39,427 bases of DNA from Streptomyces sp. sk2.1 (GCF_008120935.1 NZ_RDBO01000077.1:1267543-1306969), one strand, 5' to 3'; shown: positions 24,327 through 32,955, numbered from the stretch's first letter. A program made the numbers and translations. The notes: generated by a model not told the origin, from the letters alone.

Positions 24327-26294
24327 ATGTCCGCACCATCCGCATCATCCTCATCGTCGGCGTCGAAGGACGCGCCCGGCGTCACCGAGCGCGAAGCGCG
24401 CCGGGTGGCCGAGGCGGCGCGCGAACAGGACTGGCACAAGCCCAGCTTCGCCAAGGAACTGTTCCTCGGTCGCTTCCGGCTCGACCTGATCCACCCGCAC
24501 CCGATGCCGCCCCCGGACGACGTCCGGCGCGGCGAGGCGTTCCTCGCCCGGCTGCGCGAGTTCTGCGAGACCCGGATCGACGGCGCCCTGATCGAGCGCG
24601 AGGCCCGCATCCCGGACGAGGTGATCAACGGCCTCAAGGAGATCGGCGCGCTCGGGATGAAGATCGACCCGAAGTACGGCGGGCTCGGCCTGACCCAGGT
24701 GTACTACAACAAGGCCCTCGCCCTGGTCGGCTCCGCGAACCCGGCGGTCGGCGCGCTGCTCTCCGCCCACCAGTCCATCGGCGTGCCCCAGCCGCTGAAA
24801 CTCTTCGGCAGCCAGGAGCAGAAGGACGCCTTCCTGCCCCGGCTGGCCCGCAGCGACATCTCGGCGTTCCTCCTCACCGAGCCGGACGTCGGCTCCGACC
24901 CGGCCCGGCTCGCCACCTCGGCCGTCCCGGACGGACCGGACCACTACGTCCTGGACGGGGTGAAGCTCTGGACGACCAACGGCGTCATCGCCGACCTGCT
25001 CGTCGTGATGGCCCGGGTACCGGAGTCGGAGGGCCACAAGGGCGGCATCACGGCCTTCGTCGTCGAGGCGGACTCCCCGGGCATCACCGTCGAGAACCGC
25101 AACGCCTTCATGGGCCTGCGCGGCCTGGAGAACGGCGTCACCCGCTTCCACCGCGTCCGGGTCCCCGCCGCGAACCGCATCGGCCCCGAGGGCGCCGGAC
25201 TCAGGATCGCCCTCACCACGCTCAACACCGGACGGCTCTCCCTGCCCGCCATGTGCGTCGGCGCCGGCAAATGGTGCCTGGGGATCGCCCGCCAGTGGGC
25301 CTCGCGGCGCGAGCAGTGGGGCAGGCCGGTCGCCCGGCACGAGGCGGTCGGCGCCAAGATCTCCTTCATCGCCGCGACCACCTTCGCGCTCGAAGCGGTG
25401 GTGGAACTCTCCTCCCAGATGGCGGACGAGGACCGCAACGACATCCGCATCGAGGCGGCCCTCGCCAAGCTGTACGGCTCCGAGATGGGCTGCCTGATGG
25501 CCGACGAACTGGTCCAGATCCGGGGCGGACGCGGCTTCGAGACCGCCGACTCCCTCGCCGCCCGCGGCGAACGGGCCGTACCCGCCGAGCAGTTGCTGCG
25601 CGACCTGCGGATCAACCGGATCTTCGAGGGCTCGACCGAGATCATGCACCTGCTGATCGCCCGGGAGGCCGTCGACGCCCACCTGAAGGTCGCCGGGGAC
25701 ATCATCGACCCCGACAAACCCCTCTCGGCGAAGGCGCGGGCCGGGGCGAACGCGGCCGGCTTCTACGCCCGCTGGCTGCCGGGCCTCGTCACCGGCCCCG
25801 GTCAACTCCCGGGTACGTACGCCGAGTTCAATCCGACCGGCCACCCGGACCTGTCCGCCCATCTGCGCTACGTCGAACGCTCCGCCCGCAAACTGGCGCG
25901 CACCACCTTCTACGCCATGTCGCGCTGGCAGGGCCGGATGGAGACCAAGCAGGGCTTCCTCGGCCGGATCGTCGACATCGGCGCGGAACTCTTCGCGATG
26001 AGCGCCGCGTGCGTCCGCGCCGAACTGCTGCGCTCCTCGGGCGAGCACGGCCGCGAGGCGTACCGGCTGGCCGACGTGTTCTGCCACCAGTCCCGCGTCC
26101 GGACCGAGGAACTCTTCACCCGCCTGTGGTCCAACACCGACGACCTCGACCGGCGCCTGGTCGACGGCGTCCTGTCCGGCGCGTACACCTGGCTGGAGGA
26201 AGGCGTCGTCGACCCCAGCGGCGAAGGACCCTGGATCGCGGACACCGCGCCGGGGCCGAGCGTCCGGGACGACGTCCGCCGCACCATCCGCTGA
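24327..26294 (+). CDS. Acyl-CoA dehydrogenase, VLCAD-like
   Basis: A 655-residue FAD acyl-CoA dehydrogenase, longer than the usual ~380-residue enzymes. After a Ser/Ala-rich start and a helical linker the core runs from about residue 70 (FCETRIDGALIEREARIPDEV) to ~450. FLLTEPDVGSDP binds FAD, LWTTNG is the second signature, and the catalytic base is Glu434 in RIFEGSTEIM. A ~200-residue C-terminal extension of helices resembles the additional domain of very-long-chain or ACAD9-type enzymes that associate with membranes. It introduces the alpha-beta double bond of a fatty acyl-CoA. GAGGTGAG precedes the ATG. It stands alone between strong terminators. Confidence 0.9.
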   Translation: MSAPSASSSSSASKDAPGVTEREARRVAEAAREQDWHKPSFAKELFLGRFRLDLIHPHPMPPPDDVRRGEAFLARLREFCETRIDGALIEREARIPDEVINGLKEIGALGMKIDPKYGGLGLTQVYYNKALALVGSANPAVGALLSAHQSIGVPQPLKLFGSQEQKDAFLPRLARSDISAFLLTEPDVGSDPARLATSAVPDGPDHYVLDGVKLWTTNGVIADLLVVMARVPESEGHKGGITAFVVEADSPGITVENRNAFMGLRGLENGVTRFHRVRVPAANRIGPEGAGLRIALTTLNTGRLSLPAMCVGAGKWCLGIARQWASRREQWGRPVARHEAVGAKISFIAATTFALEAVVELSSQMADEDRNDIRIEAALAKLYGSEMGCLMADELVQIRGGRGFETADSLAARGERAVPAEQLLRDLRINRIFEGSTEIMHLLIAREAVDAHLKVAGDIIDPDKPLSAKARAGANAAGFYARWLPGLVTGPGQLPGTYAEFNPTGHPDLSAHLRYVERSARKLARTTFYAMSRWQGRMETKQGFLGRIVDIGAELFAMSAACVRAELLRSSGEHGREAYRLADVFCHQSRVRTEELFTRLWSNTDDLDRRLVDGVLSGAYTWLEEGVVDPSGEGPWIADTAPGPSVRDDVRRTIR

Positions 26295-26301
26295 ACCACC
26301 C

Positions 26302-26344
26302 GCCGTACGGGGCCCGTCCACGCACCGGACGGGCCCCGTACGGC
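26302..26344 (+). terminator. 18-bp stem terminator after the acyl-CoA dehydrogenase
   Basis: Perfect 18-bp inverted repeat (GCCGTACGGGGCCCGTCC and complement) with a seven-base loop, seven bases after the stop. One of the two longest perfect stems in the window. Confidence 0.88.
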
Positions 26345-26372
26345 CGTGCGTGGTGCGGCAGGATGACCGATC

Positions 26373-27614
26373 GTGACCGTCATCCACCTTCCCGGCTCCA
26401 AGTCCGTCACCGCGCGCGCCCTCTTCCTGGCCGCCGCCGCGAACGGCACCAGCACCCTCGTACGGCCCCTGCGCTCGGACGACACCGAGGGCTTCGCCGA
26501 AGGGCTCACCCGCCTCGGCTACCGGATCACGCGGGAGGCGGACCGCTGGCACGTCGAGGGCCGCCCGGACGGCCCCGCCGTAACCGACGCCGACGTCCAC
26601 TGCCGCGACGGCGCCACCACGGCGCGCTTCCTGCCGACCCTCGCCGCCGCCGCGGCCCGCGGCACCTACCGCTTCGACGCCTCCGCCCAGATGCGCCGCC
26701 GCCCCCTCGCCCCGCTCACCGGGGCACTGCGCGCGCTCGGCGTCGACCTGCGCCACGGCGGGGCCGAGGGACACCATCCGCTGCGGATCGAGGCCCACGG
26801 CATCGAGGGCGGCGGGATCACCCTGGACGCGGGGGAGTCCTCGCAGTACCTCACCGCGCTGCTGATGCTCGGCCCGCTGACCGGCAACGGGCTGCGGATC
26901 ACCGTCACCGACCTGGTCTCCGCCCCGTACGTCGAGATCACCCTCGCGATGATGCGCGACTTCGGCGTCGAGGTCGTCCGGGACGGCGACGTCTTCACCG
27001 TGCCGCCCGGCGGGTACCGGGCCACCACGTACGCCGTCGAACCCGACGCCTCCACCGCCAGTTACTTCTTCGCCGCGGCGGCACTCACCGGCCGCGAGGT
27101 CACCGTCCCGGGGCTCGGCACCGACGCGCTCCAGGGCGATCTGCGGTTCGTCGACGTACTGCGCCGCATGGGCGCCGAGGTGCGCGTCACGAAGGAGTCC
27201 ACCACCGTCCGCTCCGACGGCAGGCTCTCGGGCGTCACGGTCAACATGCGCGACATCTCCGACACCATGCCGACCCTGGCCGCACTCGCCCCCTTCGCCT
27301 CGGGACCGGTACGCATCGAGGACGTGGGCAACACCCGGGTGAAGGAGTGCGACCGGCTGGAGGTCTGCGCCCAGAACCTCCGGCGCATGGACATCATGGC
27401 CGAGACCGGCCCGGACTGGATCGAGATCCGGCCGGGCACCCCCCGCCCCACCGAGATCGCCACCCACGGCGACCACCGCGTCGTCATGTCGTTCGCCGTC
27501 GCCGGACTGCGGGTGCCGGGCATCACGTTCGACGACCCCGGATGCGTCCGGAAGACGTTCCCGGGGTTCCACGAGGCGTTCGCCGAGTTCGTCGGAGCCA
27601 TGAGCCACCGATGA
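26373..27614 (+). CDS. EPSP-synthase family protein (divergent aroA paralogue)
   Basis: A 413-residue enolpyruvyl transferase of the 3-phosphoshikimate 1-carboxyvinyltransferase family. Lys10 and Ser11 in HLPGSKSVTARAL match the substrate-binding start. DASTASYFFAAAAL, NTRVKECDRLE and THGDHRVVMSFAVAGL match later active-site blocks, and the protein ends with CVRKTFPGFHEAF. Deviations are TAR instead of TNR in the first block, and CRDGATTARFLP where canonical enzymes have the Gly-Asn-Ala-Gly-Thr loop. It begins directly at the PGSKS strand and lacks the usual leading residues. Probably a second copy beside a main aroA elsewhere; function in the shikimate pathway or in a secondary route is open. 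A MurA assignment is disfavoured because the Cys-containing MurA loop is absent. GTG start with AGGA upstream. Confidence 0.8.
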   Translation: MTVIHLPGSKSVTARALFLAAAANGTSTLVRPLRSDDTEGFAEGLTRLGYRITREADRWHVEGRPDGPAVTDADVHCRDGATTARFLPTLAAAAARGTYRFDASAQMRRRPLAPLTGALRALGVDLRHGGAEGHHPLRIEAHGIEGGGITLDAGESSQYLTALLMLGPLTGNGLRITVTDLVSAPYVEITLAMMRDFGVEVVRDGDVFTVPPGGYRATTYAVEPDASTASYFFAAAALTGREVTVPGLGTDALQGDLRFVDVLRRMGAEVRVTKESTTVRSDGRLSGVTVNMRDISDTMPTLAALAPFASGPVRIEDVGNTRVKECDRLEVCAQNLRRMDIMAETGPDWIEIRPGTPRPTEIATHGDHRVVMSFAVAGLRVPGITFDDPGCVRKTFPGFHEAFAEFVGAMSHR

Positions 27615-27765
27615 CCGTCCCCTGATCCCCGGCGGGCGCCGCGGCCGAATGACCACGAACGTCCCGGTACGGGAGGGCCCGCGCGATCACCGGCCGACGG
27701 GCCCGGCCCCCGGCGACCGGGACGCACTGTCCACGCCCGCGGCGGATGCGGCAAGAATGGGGGGC

Positions 27766-29019
27766 ATGAGCGACAGCCCTGCCCCCCTCGCCGACCCACA
27801 CCTCGTCTTCGACGCAGCGGAAGGCCGCCGGGATCTCGTCATCCTCGGCTCCACCGGTTCCATCGGCACCCAGGCCATCGACCTGGTGCTGCGCAACCCC
27901 GACCGCTTCCGCGTCACCGGGCTCTCCGCCGCCGGCGGACGGGTCGCCCTCCTCGCGGAGCAGGCGCGGCAACTGCGGGTGCGCACCGTGGCCGTCGCCG
28001 TCGAGGACGCCGTACCGGCCCTCCGCGACGCGCTGCGCGAGCAGTACGGGCCGGGCGAACCGCTCCCCGAGATCCTGGCGGGCCCCGAGGCCGCCGCCCA
28101 GCTCGCCGCGAGCGACTGCCACACCGTGCTCAACGGCATCACCGGATCGATCGGGCTCGCCCCCACCCTCGCCGCGCTGGAAGCCGGCCGCACCCTCGCC
28201 CTGGCCAACAAGGAGTCGCTGATCGTCGGCGGCCCGCTGGTCAAGGCGCTGGCGAAGCCCGGACAGATCATCCCGGTCGACTCCGAGCACGCCGCGCTCT
28301 TCCAGGCACTGTGCGCCGGCACCCGCGCCGACGTCCGCAAGCTCGTCGTCACCGCGTCCGGCGGCCCCTTCCGCGGACGGACCCGGGACGAACTGGCCGA
28401 CGTCACCCGCGAACAGGCACTCGCCCATCCGACCTGGGCCATGGGACCGGTCATCACGATCAACTCCGCCACCCTCGTCAACAAGGGACTGGAGGTCATC
28501 GAGGCCCACCTCCTCTACGACATCCCGTTCGACCGGATCGAGGTCGTCGTCCACCCCCAGTCGTACGTTCACTCCATGGTGGAGTTCACCGACGGCTCCA
28601 CCCTCGCCCAGGCCACGCCCCCCGACATGTGCGGCCCGATCGCCATCGGTCTCGGCTGGCCCGCCCGCATCCCGGACGCCGCCCCCGCCTTCGACTGGTC
28701 GAAGGCCTCCACCTGGGAGTTCTTCCCCCTGGACAACGAGGCCTTCCCCTCCGTGGGACTGGCCAGACACGTCGGCACGCTCGGCGCCACCGCCCCGGCC
28801 GTCTTCAACGCCGCGAACGAGGAATGCGTCGACGCATTCCTCGCGGGACGGCTGCCGTTCAACGGAATCATGGATACGGTCACGGCGGTGGTGGCCGAAC
28901 ACGGCACCCCCGCCGCGGGAACTTCGCTCACGGTCGCAGACGTCCTCGAAGCGGAGACCTGGGCCCGCGTCCGGGCCCGTGAACTCTCGGCGAAAGCGAC
29001 AGCGGAGGCGCGCGCATGA
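27766..29019 (+). CDS. dxr: 1-deoxy-D-xylulose-5-phosphate reductoisomerase
   Basis: A 417-residue IspC/DXR enzyme, the second step of the MEP isoprenoid pathway, making 2-C-methylerythritol 4-phosphate with NADPH. NADPH-binding GSTGSIGTQA is at 28-37; LANKESLIVGG and PVDSEHAALFQ carry substrate and metal residues; VVHPQSYVHSMVEF and NAANEECVDAFL are C-terminal family blocks. The start at ATG 27766 fits the family length; an ATG at 27757 and upstream in-frame codons are also possible. Its stop overlaps the protease start by four bases (ATGA), a coupling often seen in bacteria between dxr and rseP. ispG follows after a terminator, so the pathway genes are clustered. Confidence 0.93.
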   Translation: MSDSPAPLADPHLVFDAAEGRRDLVILGSTGSIGTQAIDLVLRNPDRFRVTGLSAAGGRVALLAEQARQLRVRTVAVAVEDAVPALRDALREQYGPGEPLPEILAGPEAAAQLAASDCHTVLNGITGSIGLAPTLAALEAGRTLALANKESLIVGGPLVKALAKPGQIIPVDSEHAALFQALCAGTRADVRKLVVTASGGPFRGRTRDELADVTREQALAHPTWAMGPVITINSATLVNKGLEVIEAHLLYDIPFDRIEVVVHPQSYVHSMVEFTDGSTLAQATPPDMCGPIAIGLGWPARIPDAAPAFDWSKASTWEFFPLDNEAFPSVGLARHVGTLGATAPAVFNAANEECVDAFLAGRLPFNGIMDTVTAVVAEHGTPAAGTSLTVADVLEAETWARVRARELSAKATAEARA

Positions 29020-30326
29020 GCATTACGACGGTCCTGTTGACGATTCTGGGCATCGCCGTCTTCGTCATCGGCCTGCTGTTCTCGATCGCATGGCACGAAC
29101 TCGGGCACCTGTCGACCGCGAAGCTCTTCGGCATCCGCGTCCCCCAGTACATGGTCGGTTTCGGACCGACGATCTGGTCGCGGAAGAAGGGCGACACCGA
29201 GTACGGCATCAAGGCCATCCCGGCCGGCGGCTACATCCGCATGATCGGCATGTTCCCGCCGGGCGAGGACGGGCGCCTGGAGGCACGCTCCACGTCGCCG
29301 TGGCGCGGCATGATCGAGGACGCCAGGTCCGCCGCCTACGAAGAACTCGAACCCGGTGACGAGAAGCGCCTCTTCTACACGCGCAAACCGTGGAAGCGCG
29401 TCATCGTGATGTTCGCCGGACCGTTCATGAACCTGGTCCTCGCCGTCGCGATCTTCCTCGGCGTGGCGATGACCTTCGGCTTCCAGACCCAGACCACCGA
29501 GGTGGCGGGCGTCCAGAAGTGCGTGATCGCCCAGAGCGAGAACCGCGACACCTGCAAGAAGTCCGACCCGGTCTCGCCCGCGAAGGCGGCGGGACTGGAG
29601 GAGGGCGACAAGATCGTCGCCTTCAACGGCCAGAAGGTCGCCGACTGGGACACGCTCTCCGGCAAGATCCGTGACACCATCGGCCCCGCCACCATCACCG
29701 TCCTGCGCGACGGCCAGGAGAAGACCCTCCACGCCGTGCTCAAGGAGAACGCGGTGGCGAAGAAGGACTCCAGGGGCGAGGTGATCCCCGACGAGTACGT
29801 GAAGGCCGGCTACCTCGGCTTCGCCGCCCAGACCGAGATCGTCCCGCTCTCCTTCGGCGACTCGGTGGTCCGCATGGGAGACATGATCGAGAACGGCGTC
29901 GACTCGATCATCGCCCTCCCGTCCAAGATCCCGGGCCTGTGGGACGCCGCATTCGGCGACGGCGAGCGCGCGGCGGACTCCCCGGTCGGCGTGGTCGGCG
30001 CGGCCAGGATCGGCGGCGAGGTGATGACGCTGGACGTACCGGCGCAGAACCAGATCGCGATGATGCTGTTCCTGCTGGCCGGTTTCAACCTCTCGCTGTT
30101 CCTCTTCAACATGCTGCCCCTGCTGCCGCTCGACGGCGGGCACATCGCCGGGGCGCTCTGGGAATCCCTGCGCCGCAACGTGGCCCGGGTCTTCCGGCGC
30201 CCCGACCCCGGCCCGTTCGACGTGGCCAAGCTGATGCCGGTCGCCTACGTCGTCGCCGGCGTCTTCATCTGCTTCACGCTGCTGGTGCTGGTGGCCGACA
30301 TCGTGAACCCGGTCAAGATCTCCTGA
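29016..30326 (+). CDS. Site-2 membrane metalloprotease, RseP/Rip1-like
   Basis: A 436-residue intramembrane zinc protease (M50). The zinc motif HELGH (27-31) sits in the first membrane segment, with GFGPTIW and AIPAGGYIRMIG following. A PDZ domain covers ~residues 190-260 (AKAAGLEEGDKIVAFNGQKV), and the third zinc ligand is Asp373 in MLPLLPLDGGHI. A final membrane segment ends the protein. Relatives cleave anti-sigma factors or cell-division proteins within the membrane; the substrate here is unknown. There is a ~55-residue charged insert (GEDGRLEARSTSPWRGMIED onward) between the N-terminal block and the second membrane segment, as in actinobacterial Rip proteins. The ATG overlaps the dxr stop. 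Confidence 0.92.
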   Translation: MSITTVLLTILGIAVFVIGLLFSIAWHELGHLSTAKLFGIRVPQYMVGFGPTIWSRKKGDTEYGIKAIPAGGYIRMIGMFPPGEDGRLEARSTSPWRGMIEDARSAAYEELEPGDEKRLFYTRKPWKRVIVMFAGPFMNLVLAVAIFLGVAMTFGFQTQTTEVAGVQKCVIAQSENRDTCKKSDPVSPAKAAGLEEGDKIVAFNGQKVADWDTLSGKIRDTIGPATITVLRDGQEKTLHAVLKENAVAKKDSRGEVIPDEYVKAGYLGFAAQTEIVPLSFGDSVVRMGDMIENGVDSIIALPSKIPGLWDAAFGDGERAADSPVGVVGAARIGGEVMTLDVPAQNQIAMMLFLLAGFNLSLFLFNMLPLLPLDGGHIAGALWESLRRNVARVFRRPDPGPFDVAKLMPVAYVVAGVFICFTLLVLVADIVNPVKIS

Positions 30327-30354
30327 CCACCGCCCGTTCCGTGTACGGCGGGTG

Positions 30355-30385
30355 ACGGCCCGGCACACAGCGTGTGCCGGGCCGT
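30355..30385 (+). terminator. Intrinsic terminator between the protease gene and ispG
   Basis: ACGGCCCGGCACAC and its exact complement, 14 bp, with a three-base loop (AGC), followed by TCCCTTT. This is the most classical terminator of the window and separates dxr-rseP from ispG, which must have its own promoter. Confidence 0.88.
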
Positions 30386-30504
30386 TCCCTTTGCGCCGCA
30401 CCTCCGGACGGGGTGTGCTCGGGGCCGCCGCCGGTGCCGTAACCTCGAAGGCCGGAGCCCGCCGATCTCGGGACCTCGATCCACACCTTGGGGATGCTCA
30501 GCGC

Positions 30505-31297
30505 ATGACTGCGATTTCTCTCGGAATTCCGTCCGTTCCGACCAAGCTCGCCGACCGGAGGGTCAGCCGCAAGATCCAGGTCGGGTCGGTCGCGGTGGGC
30601 GGGGACGCGCCGGTGTCGGTGCAGTCGATGACCACGACGCGTACTTCCGACATCGGTGCGACGTTGCAGCAGATCGCGGAGCTGACGGCGTCGGGCTGTC
30701 AGATCGTGCGGGTGGCGTGTCCGACGCAGGACGACGCGGACGCGCTGGCGACGATCGCGAGGAAGTCGCAGATCCCGGTGATCGCGGACATCCACTTCCA
30801 GCCGAAGTACGTGTTCGCGGCGATCGACGCGGGCTGCGCGGCGGTGCGGGTGAACCCCGGGAACATCAAGCAGTTCGACGACAAGGTCAAGGAGATCGCG
30901 CGGGCCGCGGGCGAGGCCGGCACCCCGATCCGCATCGGCGTGAATGAACCTGCGCCGGCGCAGGCTGGAGATCGTGTCGTGCCCGTCGTGCGGGCGGGCC
31001 CAGGTGGACGTGTACAAGCTGGCCGACCAGGTGACGGCGGGTCTGGAGGGCATGGAGGTCCCGCTGCGGGTCGCCGTGATGGGCTGCGTCGTCAACGGCC
31101 CCGGTGAGGCCCGCGAGGCGGACCTGGGGGTGGCCTCGGGCAACGGCAAGGGGCAGATCTTCGTGAAGGGCGAGGTCATCAAGACCGTGCCCGAGTCGAA
31201 GATCGTCGAGACCCTGATCGAGGAAGCCCTGAAGATCGCCGAGCAGATGGAGAAGGACGGCGTCGCCTCGGGCGAGCCCGAGGTCTCCGTCAGCTGA
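30505..31297 (+). pseudogene. ispG: ispG (gcpE) with internal deletion and frameshift
   Basis: 4-Hydroxy-3-methylbut-2-enyl diphosphate synthase of the MEP pathway, broken. The first part (30505-30945, 147 codons) reads intact from MTAISLGIPS to GTPIRIGVN and covers the start of the TIM barrel. The second (30947-31297, 116 codons) resumes in another frame at NLRRRRLEIVSCPSCGRAQ and keeps the [4Fe-4S] ligands (the CPSC pair and Cys in GCVVNGPGE). Intact Streptomyces proteins have about 385 residues, so roughly 120 are missing between these points, with a net frame change. Read through, the first frame runs into 54 foreign residues and stops at 31107. The catalytic barrel cannot form. Either it is inactivated and backed up by the second ispG many Streptomyces carry, or the deletion is a sequencing or assembly error. 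The start is ATG 30505. Confidence 0.85.
30949..30964. repeat. 16-bp perfect palindrome beside the ispG deletion point
   Basis: CCTGCGCCGGCGCAGG is its own reverse complement and starts about three bases after the point where ispG loses its frame. Just before it stands TGAATGAA, a direct TGAA repeat that is consistent with joining at short homology. Confidence 0.8.
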
Positions 31298-31335
31298 ACC
31301 GGTCTCCGGCCCCGGCCGGACCGCACGACAACACC

Positions 31336-31376
31336 ACGGCGCCCCGCCGGACGACCCCCGTCCGGCGGGGCGCCGT
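31336..31376 (+). terminator. 18-bp stem terminator after ispG
   Basis: ACGGCGCCCCGCCGGACG and its exact complement, 18 bp, with a five-base loop, 38 bases after the ispG stop. Confidence 0.88.
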
Positions 31377-31487
31377 CGTGAGCGACCTCACGGTGCGCCC
31401 GGAAAGCCGATCACGAGCACGAGCGGCGCAGATGAGCCTCTTTGGGTACAGTGCGGAAATCAGCAGACCGTATGGTGAGGCCCCCTC

Positions 31488-32333
31488 GTGTTGACGCAGA
31501 CCACCACCCGGGTCCTCGAACCCAGCGACCTCGGTGCCGCTCTCGCCGTCCTGGAGAGCGAGCCCGTCGCCAACGCCTTCGTGACGTCCCGGGTCCAGAT
31601 CGCGGGTCTCGACCCCTGGCGCCTGGGCGGCGAGATGTGGGGCTGGTACACCGACGGACGGCTGCGCTCGCTCTGCTACTCGGGCGCCAACCTCGTCCCC
31701 ATCTGCGCCGGACCCGAAGCCGTCCGGGCCTTCGCCGACCGGGCCCGCCGGGCCGGCCGCCGCTGCTCCTCCATCGTCGGCCCCGCGGAACCCACCGCCC
31801 AGCTGTGGCGGCTGCTCGAACCCGGCTGGGGACCGGCCCGCGAGGTCCGCGCCAACCAGCCGCTGATGGTCACCGAGAGCCCCTCCGCCGAGGTCGCCCC
31901 CGACCCCCTCGTCCGCCGCATCCGCAAGGACGAGATGGACGTCCTGATGCCCGCCTGCGTGGCGATGTTCACCGAGGAGGTCGGCGTCTCCCCGCTCGCG
32001 GGCGACGGCGGACTCCTCTACCAGGCACGCGTCGCCGAACTCATCGGCTCCGGACGCTCCTTCGCCCGGATCGAGGACGGCAAGGTCGTCTTCAAGGCGG
32101 AGATCGGCGCGGCGACCCCCCAGGCCTGCCAGATCCAGGGCGTCTGGGTCGCCCCCGAACACCGCGGCAAGGGCCTCTCCGAAACCGGCATGGCGGCGGT
32201 CCTGCGCTACGCCCTGGCCGACATCGCCCCCGTCGTCAGCCTCTACGTGAACGACTACAACACCCCCGCCCGCCGCGCGTACGCCAAAGTCGGCTTCCGC
32301 GAGACCGGCGCGTTCATGAGCGTGCTGTTCTGA
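31488..32333 (+). CDS. DUF4081/GNAT N-acetyltransferase family protein
   Basis: A 281-residue protein with two parts. Residues ~1-135 form a DUF4081-like N-terminal domain (GEMWGWYTDGRLRSLCYSGANLVPI), and the C-terminal ~145 residues are a GNAT acetyltransferase with the acetyl-CoA motif GVWVAPEHRGKGLSETGMAAVLR and the late strand LYVNDYNTPARRAYAKVGF. The acceptor substrate is unknown. The GTG start is immediately followed by TTG and has GTGAGG about eight bases upstream. It is a conserved neighbour of ispG and proS in Streptomyces. Soluble, no signal peptide. Confidence 0.88.
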   Translation: MLTQTTTRVLEPSDLGAALAVLESEPVANAFVTSRVQIAGLDPWRLGGEMWGWYTDGRLRSLCYSGANLVPICAGPEAVRAFADRARRAGRRCSSIVGPAEPTAQLWRLLEPGWGPAREVRANQPLMVTESPSAEVAPDPLVRRIRKDEMDVLMPACVAMFTEEVGVSPLAGDGGLLYQARVAELIGSGRSFARIEDGKVVFKAEIGAATPQACQIQGVWVAPEHRGKGLSETGMAAVLRYALADIAPVVSLYVNDYNTPARRAYAKVGFRETGAFMSVLF

Positions 32334-32373
32334 CCGGCTCCGCCGTCCCGTACCGCACATCCCGTCGGGCCAG

Positions 32374-32379
32374 TAGGGT
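32374..32379 (+). promoter_or_regulatory. Leaderless-type -10 box
   Basis: TAGGGT lies six bases before the ATG of the second acetyltransferase, in the context CAGTAGGGT. A TAnnnT hexamer at this distance is the usual arrangement for leaderless Streptomyces messages. No convincing -35 is seen. Confidence 0.5.
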
Positions 32380-32385
32380 CGGTCC

Positions 32386-32955
32386 ATGGCAGCAGTCCCC
32401 GGGGGCGCCCCCCGCATTCCCAGCGTCCGGATCGGGCCGATCGATCTCGCCGCACGCGTGGACGAGGCGCTCGCCGTGCAGGCCGTCGCCTTCGGACTGA
32501 GTCCGGAAGAGGTCGAGGTACGACGCCACATCGTCCTCAGACACCTCGACCACCCCCACGCCCGCGCCCTCGGCGCCACCACCCCCGGCGACCGGCTCGT
32601 CGGCTTCGTCTACGGCATGCCCAACGAGCGCGGCCAGTGGTGGTCCACCGTCGTCGAGCCCTACCTCCGCGCCACCGGATCCGCGCACTGGCTCGACGAC
32701 TCCTTCGTCATCACCGAACTGCACGTCCTGCCGGAGTTCCAGAACCTCGGCATCGGCCGCACGCTGATCACCACCGTCACGGACGCCGTCGAGCAGCCCC
32801 GGTCCATCCTCTCCGCGATCGACGCGGAGAGCCCGGCACGCGGTCTGTACCGCAGTCTCGGCTACCAGGACCTGGCCCGGCAGGTGCTCTTTCCCAGTGC
32901 TCCCAAGCCGTACGCGGTGATGGGAGCCCCGCTCCCGCTGCGCCGCGCGCACTGA
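32386..32955 (+). CDS. GNAT family N-acetyltransferase
   Basis: A 189-residue single-domain GNAT enzyme. The acetyl-CoA binding motif is ELHVLPEFQNLGIGRTLITTV, preceded by LVGFVYGM and followed by the C-terminal ARGLYRSLGYQDLARQVLF. The acceptor is unknown. No Shine-Dalgarno precedes ATG 32386, but a TAGGGT -10 box ends six bases before it, so translation is probably from a leaderless message. It lies 52 bases after the first acetyltransferase, of a different subfamily, and 80 bases before proS. Confidence 0.87.
   Translation: MAAVPGGAPRIPSVRIGPIDLAARVDEALAVQAVAFGLSPEEVEVRRHIVLRHLDHPHARALGATTPGDRLVGFVYGMPNERGQWWSTVVEPYLRATGSAHWLDDSFVITELHVLPEFQNLGIGRTLITTVTDAVEQPRSILSAIDAESPARGLYRSLGYQDLARQVLFPSAPKPYAVMGAPLPLRRAH

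Noticed and set aside
26373..27614. UDP-GlcNAc enolpyruvyl transferase (MurA)
   Set aside because: The end block CVRKTFPGF and the PGSKS start fit the EPSP-synthase branch, and the MurA catalytic Cys loop is not seen.
24351..27656. Very long open frame on the minus strand opposite the acyl-CoA dehydrogenase and aroA-like genes
   Set aside because: It is the usual antisense shadow of GC-rich codons ending in G/C; no domain is recognisable and it spans several real genes and a terminator.
30930..31110. Programmed frameshift in ispG
   Set aside because: No slippery heptamer is seen, and a frameshift would not restore the ~120 missing residues of the barrel.
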